Below are positions 53,380 to 62,093 of a DNA stretch of 64,000 nt, in pieces. The notes below the pieces were generated by a model that worked only from the letters and a program-made list of their open reading frames with translations, searched no databases and was not told where the DNA came from. A program made the translations under genes and the position numbers. Origin of the DNA: Natronosalvus halobius (GTDB lineage: Archaea > Halobacteriota > Halobacteria > Halobacteriales > Natrialbaceae); the NCBI RefSeq assembly GCF_024138145.1, contig NZ_CP099997.1:2294001-2358000 (forward strand), in the 5' to 3' direction. How positions within the stretch are numbered: the first letter of the stretch is position 1; every line of letters begins with the position of its first letter.

Positions 53380-54231
53380 TCAGTTGGTCGACTCGGAATT
53401 CATCGAAACACCCACCGAAGAACCCTCTCGCTGGTAGATTCGAAGTCTGCCGTCGGTAATCGCGAACGCGGACTTGAGCGTCGGCGGAATCGTCTCGGCC
53501 TTGCCGATGACGAGGTAGCCGTCGGCCCGAAGCGATCGGCCGATGGTCTCGAGCATCGACTGCTTGTACGCGTTGTCGATGTAGATAAACAGGTTTCGGC
53601 AGATCACGAGGTCGAACCCGGACTTCGCCTCGCCGTTGATGAGGTCGTGTCGCTCGAACGTGATCGGCCGGGCGACGGACTCACACACCCGGTAGGTTTC
53701 GTTCGACGGGTCGTGGTCGACGTACCGGTGGTAGTCGTTCAAAAACTCGAGCTGGTCGCCGAGGTCGACCGTCCTGGACTCGGTATACGTCCGTTCGCGC
53801 GCGGTTTCGAGGGCCGGTTCGCTGATGTCGGTCGCGAGGATGTGGATCGACGATTCGTCGATCTTGTCGTCGTCGTGGGCGAGCATCGACAGCGAGTACG
53901 GTTCGCGGCCGTCGGCACACGCGGCGCTCCAGATGTGTACGCTCTCGTGGTGCTCGGTCAGCGTCCGGAGCACGTCGCGAATCCCCTCCCAGACGTCGGG
54001 GTTGCGAAAGAAGCCGGTGACGTTGATGCTCAGCGAGTCGAGCAGCGCCCGCTGTTCGTCCGTCTCCGACCGCAGCAACTCGAAGTACTCCTCGTAGCTG
54101 TCACTGCCGGTTCGGCGCATCCGCGAGGAAACCCGCCGGTCGAGGTAACTCGTGTTGTAGTGGCTCGTCGCGAAAGCCAGCTCCGCCTCGACGTACTCGA
54201 GGAGGCGTTCGAACGCCGGGTCGGTGCTCAC
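53380..54231 (-). CDS. cheR: Chemotaxis protein methyltransferase CheR
   Basis: 283 residues from GTG/ATG near 54231, overlapping cheD by four bases. N-terminal helical domain ('NTSYLDRRVSSRMRRTGSDS'), SAM-binding motifs 'IHIWSAACADGREPYSLSML' and 'DLVICRNLFIYIDNAYKQ'. Methylates glutamates of chemoreceptors such as the one at 50168. Last gene of the che operon. Confidence 0.96.
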   Translation of the reverse strand: MSTDPAFERLLEYVEAELAFATSHYNTSYLDRRVSSRMRRTGSDSYEEYFELLRSETDEQRALLDSLSINVTGFFRNPDVWEGIRDVLRTLTEHHESVHIWSAACADGREPYSLSMLAHDDDKIDESSIHILATDISEPALETARERTYTESRTVDLGDQLEFLNDYHRYVDHDPSNETYRVCESVARPITFERHDLINGEAKSGFDLVICRNLFIYIDNAYKQSMLETIGRSLRADGYLVIGKAETIPPTLKSAFAITDGRLRIYQREGSSVGVSMNSESTN

Positions 54232-54743
54232 AACTCGGTCACTCCGTGCTCACCGTTGGCCGTCCGAACGATAAGTGTGCCGGTGCCGGGAGTGAATTCA
54301 ACCGTCCGACCGTGTTTCCCGCCGACGTCCTCGGCGATCAGGGGGACGCCGAGTTTCTCGAGTTCGACCTTCGCGGCGTCGACGTTTCGCTGGCCGACGC
54401 CGTCACCGAAGCTCTCGAACTGGAACATGTCGCTCCCGCCGGCGATCTTGGCCTCGACGGAGGTGTAGCTGGCACCGCGTTCGACCATCCGTCGCAGGAG
54501 GGCCCGGATGGCCGTGTCGGCGTACTTCCCGGGCTTGACGTCGCTATTGTCGGCAGTGTCACCGTCCGGGAGCATGACGTGTGCAAGGCCGCCGATGTCG
54601 GAGTCCGGATCGTACAGCGCGACGGCGAGACACGAACCCAGTCCGTAGGATTTCAGCGTGTCCTCGCCCTCGCTGACGACGAGTTCCGAGATACCGACCT
54701 GCACCGGTTCGGGGACCCCTGGTTCGGTTCCGTACGTCTTCAT
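54228..54743 (-). CDS. cheD: Chemoreceptor glutamine deamidase CheD
   Basis: 171 residues. Catalytic Cys in 'LKSYGLGSCLAVALYD' near residue 38 and His in 'GGLAHVMLPDG' near 54, Thr/Ser in the 'GKHGRTVEFTPGTG' region. Deamidates receptor Gln to Glu and binds CheC. Overlaps both neighbours by four bases. Confidence 0.95.
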   Translation of the reverse strand: MKTYGTEPGVPEPVQVGISELVVSEGEDTLKSYGLGSCLAVALYDPDSDIGGLAHVMLPDGDTADNSDVKPGKYADTAIRALLRRMVERGASYTSVEAKIAGGSDMFQFESFGDGVGQRNVDAAKVELEKLGVPLIAEDVGGKHGRTVEFTPGTGTLIVRTANGEHGVTEL

Positions 54744-55972
54744 TCTACGTCTCCGAATTCGGCCGTCGTCGGCGTCTCCTCGATGCGGTCGACGTCGAGG
54801 TCGTTCAGCGCGCGTTCCAGGTCACGCTCGTCGGGGATGGCGTAGATGTCACAGTCGAACTCGCGCCCGTCGGCCATCACCTGGGTGTCGAAGACGAACG
54901 CGAACTCCTGGTTCTCGCCCAACTGGATGATGACGGGGTCGATGGCGGCGGCGCCGATGTCGTGGATGAACTCCGGCGGCGAGTGATCGATCGTCGTGTC
55001 GAGGACGTTCGCCCAGCCGTCCAGGAAGCCACTGGCCATGATGTTCCCGAGTTCCGTGATGGCGCTTCGCTCCATCTCGCCGAATCCTTCCTCGTCGTCG
55101 GTCTCCATCGGCACCATCGCGTCGACGATCTCGTGTGCAGACTCCTCGTCGAACAGGAACAGGAGGTACCCACTCGGCGTGCCGTCGAACTCGAAGGCGA
55201 CCCCGACGAGACGCTCGTTCGGGACGGACGCGGGAATAGCCTCGAGCGAGACGAAGTTCAGGCGTCGAATCTCGACGCTCGTCTCGATGCCGGTGAGCGT
55301 CGTCGCCGTCTTCGCTACCTCCTCGGCGCCCTGCTCGGCCATCCGGTCGAAGCCGTCGAGTTTGTCGTACTCGATCCCGTCGCTGGTGCGCAGTCGCTCG
55401 AGCAGGCTCGCCATGGAGTCGCGAGCGGGGAACAGGTAGTGGCTAAAACTGAGTTCGGTGCCGACGGCGTTGATGTGACTCTGGAAGAGTAGGGCCATGT
55501 CCCCCTCGCCAGGAGCCTCGTCGATGTCGCCGAAGAAGGGCTCGGCGGTCGCCCCCTCGATGAACTGCGGCGTCGAGACGTCGATCACGGTCTCGAGCAC
55601 GTCGGCCCAGCCGTCGATGAACCCGCTGTTCATCACCTGGCCGACCTCGGTGGCGGCGCTCATGCTCATCTCGTCGAACTCCTCGACGTCGGCCTCGGCG
55701 ATCAGCATCTCGACGATGCGGAGCGCGCTGTTGCGATCGAAGACGACGACCGAGTGACCGTCGAGGCCGCCGCTGAGTTTGACGCGAATTCCGACCTTCT
55801 CGGTGCCGTCCTCGAAGTCGTGGCGAATCTCCTCGCCGCGCATGAAGTTGAGCTTCGTGACGCCGACTTGTGTCTCGACGCCGGTCATCTTCGTCAGCCG
55901 ACCGGCCGCCAGCCCGGCGCCCTCACGGGCCATCCGGTAGAACGTACCGAGGGCGTTGACGTCGAGTTTCAT
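54740..55972 (-). CDS. cheC: CheC-family CheY-P phosphatase, double CheC domain
   Basis: 410 residues with two CheC domains (residues ~1-195 and ~205-400). The second keeps the E-x2-N phosphatase residues in 'ITELGNIMASGFLDGWANVL'; the first has E-x2-Q ('ATEVGQVMNSGFIDGWADVL') and is probably weaker or structural. Double-length CheC proteins are known in haloarchaea. Overlaps cheD and the single CheC by four bases. Confidence 0.92.
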   Translation of the reverse strand: MKLDVNALGTFYRMAREGAGLAAGRLTKMTGVETQVGVTKLNFMRGEEIRHDFEDGTEKVGIRVKLSGGLDGHSVVVFDRNSALRIVEMLIAEADVEEFDEMSMSAATEVGQVMNSGFIDGWADVLETVIDVSTPQFIEGATAEPFFGDIDEAPGEGDMALLFQSHINAVGTELSFSHYLFPARDSMASLLERLRTSDGIEYDKLDGFDRMAEQGAEEVAKTATTLTGIETSVEIRRLNFVSLEAIPASVPNERLVGVAFEFDGTPSGYLLFLFDEESAHEIVDAMVPMETDDEEGFGEMERSAITELGNIMASGFLDGWANVLDTTIDHSPPEFIHDIGAAAIDPVIIQLGENQEFAFVFDTQVMADGREFDCDIYAIPDERDLERALNDLDVDRIEETPTTAEFGDVE

Positions 55973-56574
55973 GCGGGGTGCACATCGATGCCGTTGACCA
56001 TCTCGACGAACTCCTCGAGTTCCGGGAAGGCGTAGATTTCGGCCTCGATCTGGTAGCTCGGCACCGAGAGATCGGAGTCGAAGAAGAGCGCGAGGTCGTC
56101 CCCGCCAAGCCCGGCCGTTCGAACCACGATGTCGCCGGCCGGCGCGTAGACGAGTTGTGGGGCGGCGATGTCGATCGCGCGCCCGAGCACGTCGGCCCAG
56201 CCGTCGATGAACCCGCTGGCCATCATGTTGCCCATCTCCTCGACGGCGCTTCGGGCCATCTTCCCGGAGACGTTCGACATGTCGTCGACGACGTCCCGAA
56301 GCATGATCGCGGTGATCTTCTTCGCGCTCGCCTCGGGGAAGAGGATGAGGATGTGACCGTGTGGCGGGTCGAGCAACCGGACCCGGACGCCGACGCGCTT
56401 GCCCGGCTCGAGCTGGCTCTGGATGTCGTCGACGTCGATGAAGTTCGTCTTCGTGACCTCCATCTGGGCGTCTTCGCCGGTCAGTTTGCTCATGTTGTCG
56501 GCGACGCCGTTCGTTCCGACCTTCGCCATTTCGTTGATAAAGCTCAGCTTCCGAATGTCGACCATCATCGTCAT
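55969..56574 (-). CDS. cheC: CheC-family CheY-P phosphatase, single domain (CheJ type)
   Basis: 201 residues. Phosphatase motif 'AVEEMGNMMASGFIDGWADV' with E-x2-N intact. Removes phosphate from CheY-P and may stimulate CheD. The ATG overlaps the stop of the 42-aa ORF (ATGA). Confidence 0.92.
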   Translation of the reverse strand: MTMMVDIRKLSFINEMAKVGTNGVADNMSKLTGEDAQMEVTKTNFIDVDDIQSQLEPGKRVGVRVRLLDPPHGHILILFPEASAKKITAIMLRDVVDDMSNVSGKMARSAVEEMGNMMASGFIDGWADVLGRAIDIAAPQLVYAPAGDIVVRTAGLGGDDLALFFDSDLSVPSYQIEAEIYAFPELEEFVEMVNGIDVHPA

Positions 56575-56699
56575 AGATTAGGTACCTCCGTGTGCGTTGT
56601 CGAGTTCGTTCTCGTGTCCGTCATCGGTGTCTCCGTCGAGTGGGGGTTCTCGCCCGACCGTCCGTCACTCTCGATATGGATGTGGGTGTGCATGCTCAT
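56571..56699 (-). CDS. 42-aa His-rich ORF coupled inside the che operon
   Basis: ATG 56699 overlaps the cheA stop (ATGA); TGA 56573-56571 overlaps the cheC start (ATGA). It starts MSMHTHIHIESDG and is rich in Thr/Ser with several His, no hydrophobic helix. Double overlap with both neighbours is the same arrangement as the other che genes, so it is likely translated. I know no described chemotaxis protein like it; the His-cluster could bind metal. Confidence 0.6.
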   Translation of the reverse strand: MSMHTHIHIESDGRSGENPHSTETPMTDTRTNSTTHTEVPNL

Positions 56700-59600
56700 A
56701 GTGTATTGACGTCGAGGATCGTAACCACTTCCCCCCGACCGCGAACTGTCGCCCCACTCAAACCCGGAAGCCCACTCATGAACCCCTCGAACGGCTTGAT
56801 GACGACCTCCTGTTGCCCGTGGACGACGTCGCAGTGAAGGGCGACCGATCGGACGTCGTCCCGAATTCGGATCACCATTCCGTCGTCGAGGTCGGACGAC
56901 TCCGGCGTCTCGAGTCGCTCGGCGAGTTCCACGACGGGAACGGACGAGTCGCCCGAGGGAATCACCGGATTGCCGTCGACCGTCTCGACGATTCGCGCGT
57001 CGTCGATGTCCTGGACGGCCTTGATCGGGACGCCGAACTCCTCGCCGCCGATCTCGAAGAACAGGACGTCGGCGATGGCGACCGTCACGGGGAGTTCCAT
57101 CGTGATCGTCGTCCCCTCGCCGGGGTCGCTGTCGACGGAGACAGTGCCGTCGAGATCTTCGATCGTCCGCTTGACGACGTCCATCCCGACGCCACGGCCG
57201 CTCACGTCCGTCACTTCCGTTGCCGTCGAGAGGCCGGGGTGGAACACCAGGTCGTAGACCTCCTCGTCGTCCAGGTCCGCGGCCTCCTCGGCTGCCAGGA
57301 CGTCGGCGTCGACCGCCGCCTCGCGTAACTCCTCGGCGTCGAGGCCGCGACCGTCGTCGTGAATCCGAATCTTCACGCGGTCGCGGGCTCGTTCGGCCGT
57401 GAGTCGGACCGTCCCCTCGCGGGGTTTTCCGGCCTCTTCGCGGACCGACGGCGCCTCGATACCGTGGTCGACCGCGTTTCGAACCAGGTGGATCAGTGGG
57501 TCGCCGATCCGGTCGAGGATACTGCGGTCGAGTTCGACCGACTCGCCCTCGGTCTCGAAGGCGACCGCCTTGTCCTGGTCGCGCGCGATGTCCCGAACCG
57601 TCCGGGGCAATCGGTTGGCGACCGTCTCGAGGGGGACCAGTCGGACGTCCATCACCGTCTCCTGGAGTTCGGCCGTGATGTCGTCCAGGTCGTCGAGTTC
57701 GCGACGCAGCGTTTTCGGGTCGTCGTCCTGCTCGATGGTGTGACGGAGGCGGACACGAGCGGTGACGAGCCCCTCGACGAGGTTGAGGAGCGTGTCGACC
57801 TGATCGATGTCGACGCGAATCGACTGCGCCTGGTCGGCGTTGGATTCCGAATCCGCCTCCTCGTCCGTTTCGGGCACGCCAACGTCAGGAATCGGCATCG
57901 CCGGAGCGTCCTCGTAGACGCGATCCGATTCCTCGCCGGTAGCGCTCCCGGCGTCTCTGTTTTCTGCAGCGCCGAACGCAGCGGCGCTCGACGCGTCTGC
58001 GCCGGCCGCGAGGCCGTCCCCTGGAGCGGAATCGACGGCATCAATGTCGAGGTCGTCCGCGTCCTCGAAGTCGTCGACACCGCCAGCATTCTCGAATTCG
58101 GCACCACCGAACGAGTCGCCCGCGGCGGCCGTTTCGTCGAGTTCGTCGAACTCATCGGCGGAACCGTCGTCCAGTACGGGAGCCTCGAGTCCAGCGTCGT
58201 CCTCGAACGCGTACGCGTCGTCCGCGTCGTCCGCGTCGAACGCCGTCGGTGCCGGCTGGTCGTCGACGAACGCGGTATCGTCCGGCGTCTCGAGGTCCCC
58301 GTCCAGGTCGTGGTCGTGGTCTTCATCGACGTCCACGTCGAGCGCCGACTCGTCGAACGAGGCGTCCTGTTCGTCCTCGAGTGCCGGGTCGTCGACCGGA
58401 TCGAAGCCGAAGTCGACCGCGAAGTCGTCTGCGGCCTCGTCCCGGTTGGGCGTCTCGAGGTTCAGGTCGTCTTCGAGGTCCAGGTCGTCTTCGAGGTCCA
58501 GATCATCGTCATCGAGAGCAACGCCCTCGACGTCCAGGTTCGCTCCCTGATCGTCGGCAACGGAATCGGCGTCGGAATCCAATTCGAAATCGGCCGCCTC
58601 ATCGTCGGTTTCACCGAAGTCGACGCCGTCGAGGGCGGCAACGTCATCCTCCTCGAGTTCGTCGGCCCCCTCGGCGTCCGTCGTTCGCGGTTCGAGCGAG
58701 TCGGCGCCGGACGCCTCGGCGGCTTGCTCCGCGGGACTGTCGTCCAGGTCCGGGTCCAGGTCCGCGTCGTCGAACGCGAACGCCTCGAAGTCGTCGTCAG
58801 TTGGGACGATCGAGTCGTCAGTTGGGACGATCGAGTCGTCGGCGTCAGCCGGTGTCGAATCCGTCTCCGCCTCTGTATCCGCATCCGCATCCGATTCTGC
58901 ACCCGCATCCGACGACAGCTCCAACGGAGCGTCGTCCAGGTCGGACGACTCGGCGGCTGTCACCTCGCTATCGACGTGCGTACCTTCCACGCCCTCGGCG
59001 TCGCTCTCGAGGTTCACGTCGTCAAATTCGTCGTCGAACTCGTCATCGAACTCGTCGTTAAACTCGGCCCCGAACTCGTCTTCGACCTCGAGGAAACTGT
59101 TGTCGTCGACGTCGACGTCGTCGCCGAGCAGCTCGTCCATGTCGACCTCGTCGTCACTGTCGTACTCGTCGAACTCGAGTTCCTCGAGTTCGTCCTGGAG
59201 TTCGTCGAAGCCGACCATCTCGACCTCGTTTTTGAGTTCGGCGAACACCGCGCTGGCGTCGTCGGCGTCGCCAGCGTCGGCCACGTCTTCGCTATCGTCT
59301 ACACCGCCACCGCTCGCGGATTCCGCATCCGATGGCTCGGCGGCGATTGCCCCGTCGGCAGAGACCGATTCGGCCTCCGAATCGTCGGTGTCCCCTTCCA
59401 GTGAGGCATCCGCCGACGTCGACTCGCCGAGCAAGTCGTCGAACGACCCTGCATCACCCATCGCGTCGAACGCATCGAGGTCCTCGCCCTCGACCTCCTC
59501 GACCATCGCGTCCAGGTCGTCGAACTCGTCGAACTCGTCGAGCAGTTCGTCGACCGAGAGGTTCTGTGCGTCGTTCGAGGACAGGTCCTCGACGGGATCG

Positions 59601-60385
59601 TCTGCGGCAAGCGCCTCGTCGGGTTCACTGGCTGGGGACGGATCGCTGCTCGACGCGAACCGATCGGTCACCTCGACGATCTCGAACGCCTCGACGGCGT
59701 CGACCGGCTCGAGGGCCGCGCTAATCGCGTCCTTGCCAACGGCACTTCCGAATACGGCGTCGAATCCAGCGCCGTACTCGGCGTTTTCGATCGCTTCACG
59801 CGAAGGATCGGTGCCGACGAGATCGAACGCGTCGACGAGCGCCTCGACGACGAGTTGACCGTTGTTGACTCCCTCGCCGTCGGTGATCGCGAGTCGAACG
59901 AGAAACGCGTCGTGGTCGGCGTCTTTCGGGGGCTCGAATCGGGCCAGGATGCCGTCGATTTCGGCCTTCGTTGGCGCCGAAACGTCCCCGCTCGTCCTCG
60001 CCCTCGTCGTCGAATCGTCCAGAAAACTTCGGAGCGTCTCGATCTTCGCCGCCGGATCGCGATCGATTTCGCCGTTCGGGGGCGCTTCGTCGAGCATCGC
60101 CTCGAGTTCGTCGACGCCGTCGAAGATGGCATCCATGACCTCGGGCGTGATCTCGAGGGCGTCCCGTCGGACGGCATCGAGGAGGTCCTCGATGGCGTGT
60201 GCGAGGTCGCTCGCGCGGGCGAGCCCCATCGCGCCGCAGTTCCCCTTGAGGGTGTGTGCGGTCCGAAAGATGGCCTCCATCGCATCGTCGTCGTCCGGTT
60301 CTCGCTCTAGTGTGAGCAGAGAGTTGTTCAGTTCCGTGATCTGTTCGTCGCTCTCCTGGGTAAAGTCCGTCCAGTACTCACTCAT
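56696..60385 (-). CDS. cheA: Chemotaxis histidine kinase CheA with giant acidic linker
   Basis: 1229 residues from ATG 60385, overlapping cheB by eight bases; ordinary CheA is 650-750. Hpt domain with phosphoacceptor H44 in 'IFRTAHTLKGNCGAMGLA'. A CheY-binding-like P2 around residues 160-245. Residues ~250-850 are an Asp/Glu/Ala-rich low-complexity region. Then P3 dimerisation ('SIRVDIDQVDTLLNLVEGLV'), P4 kinase ('HLVRNAVDHGIEAP', 'HDDGRGLD', 'SGRGVGMDVVK') and P5 CheW-like domain. All catalytic boxes intact. Confidence 0.96.
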   Translation of the reverse strand: MSEYWTDFTQESDEQITELNNSLLTLEREPDDDDAMEAIFRTAHTLKGNCGAMGLARASDLAHAIEDLLDAVRRDALEITPEVMDAIFDGVDELEAMLDEAPPNGEIDRDPAAKIETLRSFLDDSTTRARTSGDVSAPTKAEIDGILARFEPPKDADHDAFLVRLAITDGEGVNNGQLVVEALVDAFDLVGTDPSREAIENAEYGAGFDAVFGSAVGKDAISAALEPVDAVEAFEIVEVTDRFASSSDPSPASEPDEALAADDPVEDLSSNDAQNLSVDELLDEFDEFDDLDAMVEEVEGEDLDAFDAMGDAGSFDDLLGESTSADASLEGDTDDSEAESVSADGAIAAEPSDAESASGGGVDDSEDVADAGDADDASAVFAELKNEVEMVGFDELQDELEELEFDEYDSDDEVDMDELLGDDVDVDDNSFLEVEDEFGAEFNDEFDDEFDDEFDDVNLESDAEGVEGTHVDSEVTAAESSDLDDAPLELSSDAGAESDADADTEAETDSTPADADDSIVPTDDSIVPTDDDFEAFAFDDADLDPDLDDSPAEQAAEASGADSLEPRTTDAEGADELEEDDVAALDGVDFGETDDEAADFELDSDADSVADDQGANLDVEGVALDDDDLDLEDDLDLEDDLNLETPNRDEAADDFAVDFGFDPVDDPALEDEQDASFDESALDVDVDEDHDHDLDGDLETPDDTAFVDDQPAPTAFDADDADDAYAFEDDAGLEAPVLDDGSADEFDELDETAAAGDSFGGAEFENAGGVDDFEDADDLDIDAVDSAPGDGLAAGADASSAAAFGAAENRDAGSATGEESDRVYEDAPAMPIPDVGVPETDEEADSESNADQAQSIRVDIDQVDTLLNLVEGLVTARVRLRHTIEQDDDPKTLRRELDDLDDITAELQETVMDVRLVPLETVANRLPRTVRDIARDQDKAVAFETEGESVELDRSILDRIGDPLIHLVRNAVDHGIEAPSVREEAGKPREGTVRLTAERARDRVKIRIHDDGRGLDAEELREAAVDADVLAAEEAADLDDEEVYDLVFHPGLSTATEVTDVSGRGVGMDVVKRTIEDLDGTVSVDSDPGEGTTITMELPVTVAIADVLFFEIGGEEFGVPIKAVQDIDDARIVETVDGNPVIPSGDSSVPVVELAERLETPESSDLDDGMVIRIRDDVRSVALHCDVVHGQQEVVIKPFEGFMSGLPGLSGATVRGRGEVVTILDVNTL

Positions 60386-61586
60386 CGGTCTCACCGTCCG
60401 TGACGAACGCGTCGACGATCCGATCGACGAGCGCCGACGCGGGAACGACCTCGTCGACGCGACCCGTCCGGATCGCCTGCTGTGGGATACCGAAGACGGG
60501 GCTCGTCGCCTCGTCCTGGGCGATGGTGTGGCCGCCGGCGTCGGCGATGGCCTCGATGCCCACGGCACCGTCCCGACCCATTCCGGTCAGGACGACGCCA
60601 CAGAGTGGATCGACCACGCGCTGTGCGGCGGTCTCCATCGTCACGTCGATCGCCGGGCGGACCCCGTGAACGCGCTCGCCGTCGTCGAGGCGAACGCGGA
60701 GCGATCCGTTGACGTTGTTCACGACCCGGAGATGCTGGCCGCCTCTGGCGATGGCGACGTCGCCGGCGTCGATCCGGTCGCCGTCGCTCGCCTCGAACAC
60801 GTCGTAGACACTGATGGTGTCCAGGCGAGCGGCGAGTCGCCGGGTGAAATCCGCCGGCATGTGCTGGACGATCAGCACCTTTGCCTCGAGATCGGCCGGC
60901 AGGTGCGCTAGCAGTTGCTCGATGATCTTCGGGCCGCCGGTCGACGCACCGATCACGACGGTCGGGTGGTCGAGGGACGTGCCGTCGACAGGGGTCGGCG
61001 CGTCCATCGTTGGCGGGGTAGACGGACCACGAGCGGTTAGCGTGCCCGCATTTCCAGATTCGAGAACCTCGGTGGTCCCGGTCCCGGTCCCGGTACTGGC
61101 GCGAACGCCGTTCGCCGGCTGTGTCGCGTTCACCTGCCGGCGTTCGGTCGCCGTAACCGCGGCCGTCGCGCGCGCGAGTGCCAGCGCCGATACTGGGGCC
61201 GCCGAGAGCTCGTCGACCTTCGCGACGACGGCGTCCGTGAGATGACCAAGGTTCTGCGTCCCCGTGCCGTCGGGTTTCTGGAGGACGTCGAGCGCTCCGC
61301 GTTCGAGCGCCTCGAGGGTCGCATCCGCCCCGGCCTCCGTGTGGGCACTGAGCACGAGAATCGGCGTGGGATCGTGCGTCATGATGCGCTCGACGGCTTC
61401 GATGCCGCCTATTCCCGGCATTTCGACGTCCATCGTGATCACGTCGATCGCGTCGTCCGACGCGACGGCCTCGATAGCCGCCTCGCCGGTGTCGGCGGTC
61501 CGTACATCGTACCCGGCGTTATCGAGCGCGTTACCGACGACTGTTCGCATGAACTGCGAGTCGTCGACAACGAGTACGCCCGTCAT
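60378..61586 (-). CDS. cheB: Chemotaxis methylesterase CheB
   Basis: 402 residues. Receiver domain with D8, D9 and phospho-acceptor D53; a ~70-residue linker with TG repeats; methylesterase catalytic triad S215 ('GASTGGPK'), H242 ('VQHMPADF') and D339 ('GMGRDGAVG'). ATG overlaps the cheY stop (ATGA). Demethylates and deamidates receptors. Confidence 0.96.
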   Translation of the reverse strand: MTGVLVVDDSQFMRTVVGNALDNAGYDVRTADTGEAAIEAVASDDAIDVITMDVEMPGIGGIEAVERIMTHDPTPILVLSAHTEAGADATLEALERGALDVLQKPDGTGTQNLGHLTDAVVAKVDELSAAPVSALALARATAAVTATERRQVNATQPANGVRASTGTGTGTTEVLESGNAGTLTARGPSTPPTMDAPTPVDGTSLDHPTVVIGASTGGPKIIEQLLAHLPADLEAKVLIVQHMPADFTRRLAARLDTISVYDVFEASDGDRIDAGDVAIARGGQHLRVVNNVNGSLRVRLDDGERVHGVRPAIDVTMETAAQRVVDPLCGVVLTGMGRDGAVGIEAIADAGGHTIAQDEATSPVFGIPQQAIRTGRVDEVVPASALVDRIVDAFVTDGETDE

Positions 61587-61945
61587 GCCGCGACGACGTC
61601 AGCCAGTGCCTTCCGTACGCTTGGTTCCTCGAACGGCTTCGTAACGTAGCCGTCAGCACCAGCCTTTACGGCGAGTTTCATCTTCTCTCGTTGCCCGACA
61701 CTCGTACACATGATGACCCGCGACCGGGGATCGAGTTTCTTGATCGCCGCGGTCGCCTTGATACCGTTACACTTCGGCATCACGATATCCATCATGACGA
61801 TGTCGGGGTTCTGTTCCTTGTAGAGTTTTACCGCCTCAGCGCCGTTCGACGCCTCTCCAACGATATGGTAATCCTGCTCGAGAATCTGTCGCAGTAGATT
61901 ACGCATAAAATGGGAGTCGTCTACGATGAGCACCCCTGTCGACAT
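61583..61945 (-). CDS. cheY: Chemotaxis response regulator CheY
   Basis: 120 residues. Receiver with acidic pair D9/D10, phospho-acceptor D53 ('MMDIVMPKC'), T81 and K103. First gene of the operon; output would be a motor or pilus adaptor. In archaella-bearing cells CheF is the partner but none is in the window. Confidence 0.97.
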   Translation of the reverse strand: MSTGVLIVDDSHFMRNLLRQILEQDYHIVGEASNGAEAVKLYKEQNPDIVMMDIVMPKCNGIKATAAIKKLDPRSRVIMCTSVGQREKMKLAVKAGADGYVTKPFEEPSVRKALADVVAA

Positions 61946-61982
61946 TCAATTGTACACCAAATTCCGATAGAGATACAACTAC

Positions 61983-61989
61983 CATAAAT
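61983..61989 (-). promoter_or_regulatory. TATA-like box of the che operon
   Basis: ATTTATG on the minus strand, 38-44 bases before ATG 61945, predicting a short leader of about a dozen nucleotides. Confidence 0.5.
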
Positions 61990-62093
61990 GCTGTCTCTCG
62001 ATTATCAGACGTGATAACCGACGGCAGCGGCCGAATTCTCCGGGTTTTCGGGCGAATACGAATAGGTCTACCGGCCGTTCGACGGCGGGTTTG

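Noticed and set aside
57359-59404. 681-aa plus-strand open frame opposite cheA
   Set aside because: It is the mirror of the acidic Asp/Glu codons (GAC/GAG read as Val/Val-rich antisense), with no domain; cheA has intact motifs on the other strand.
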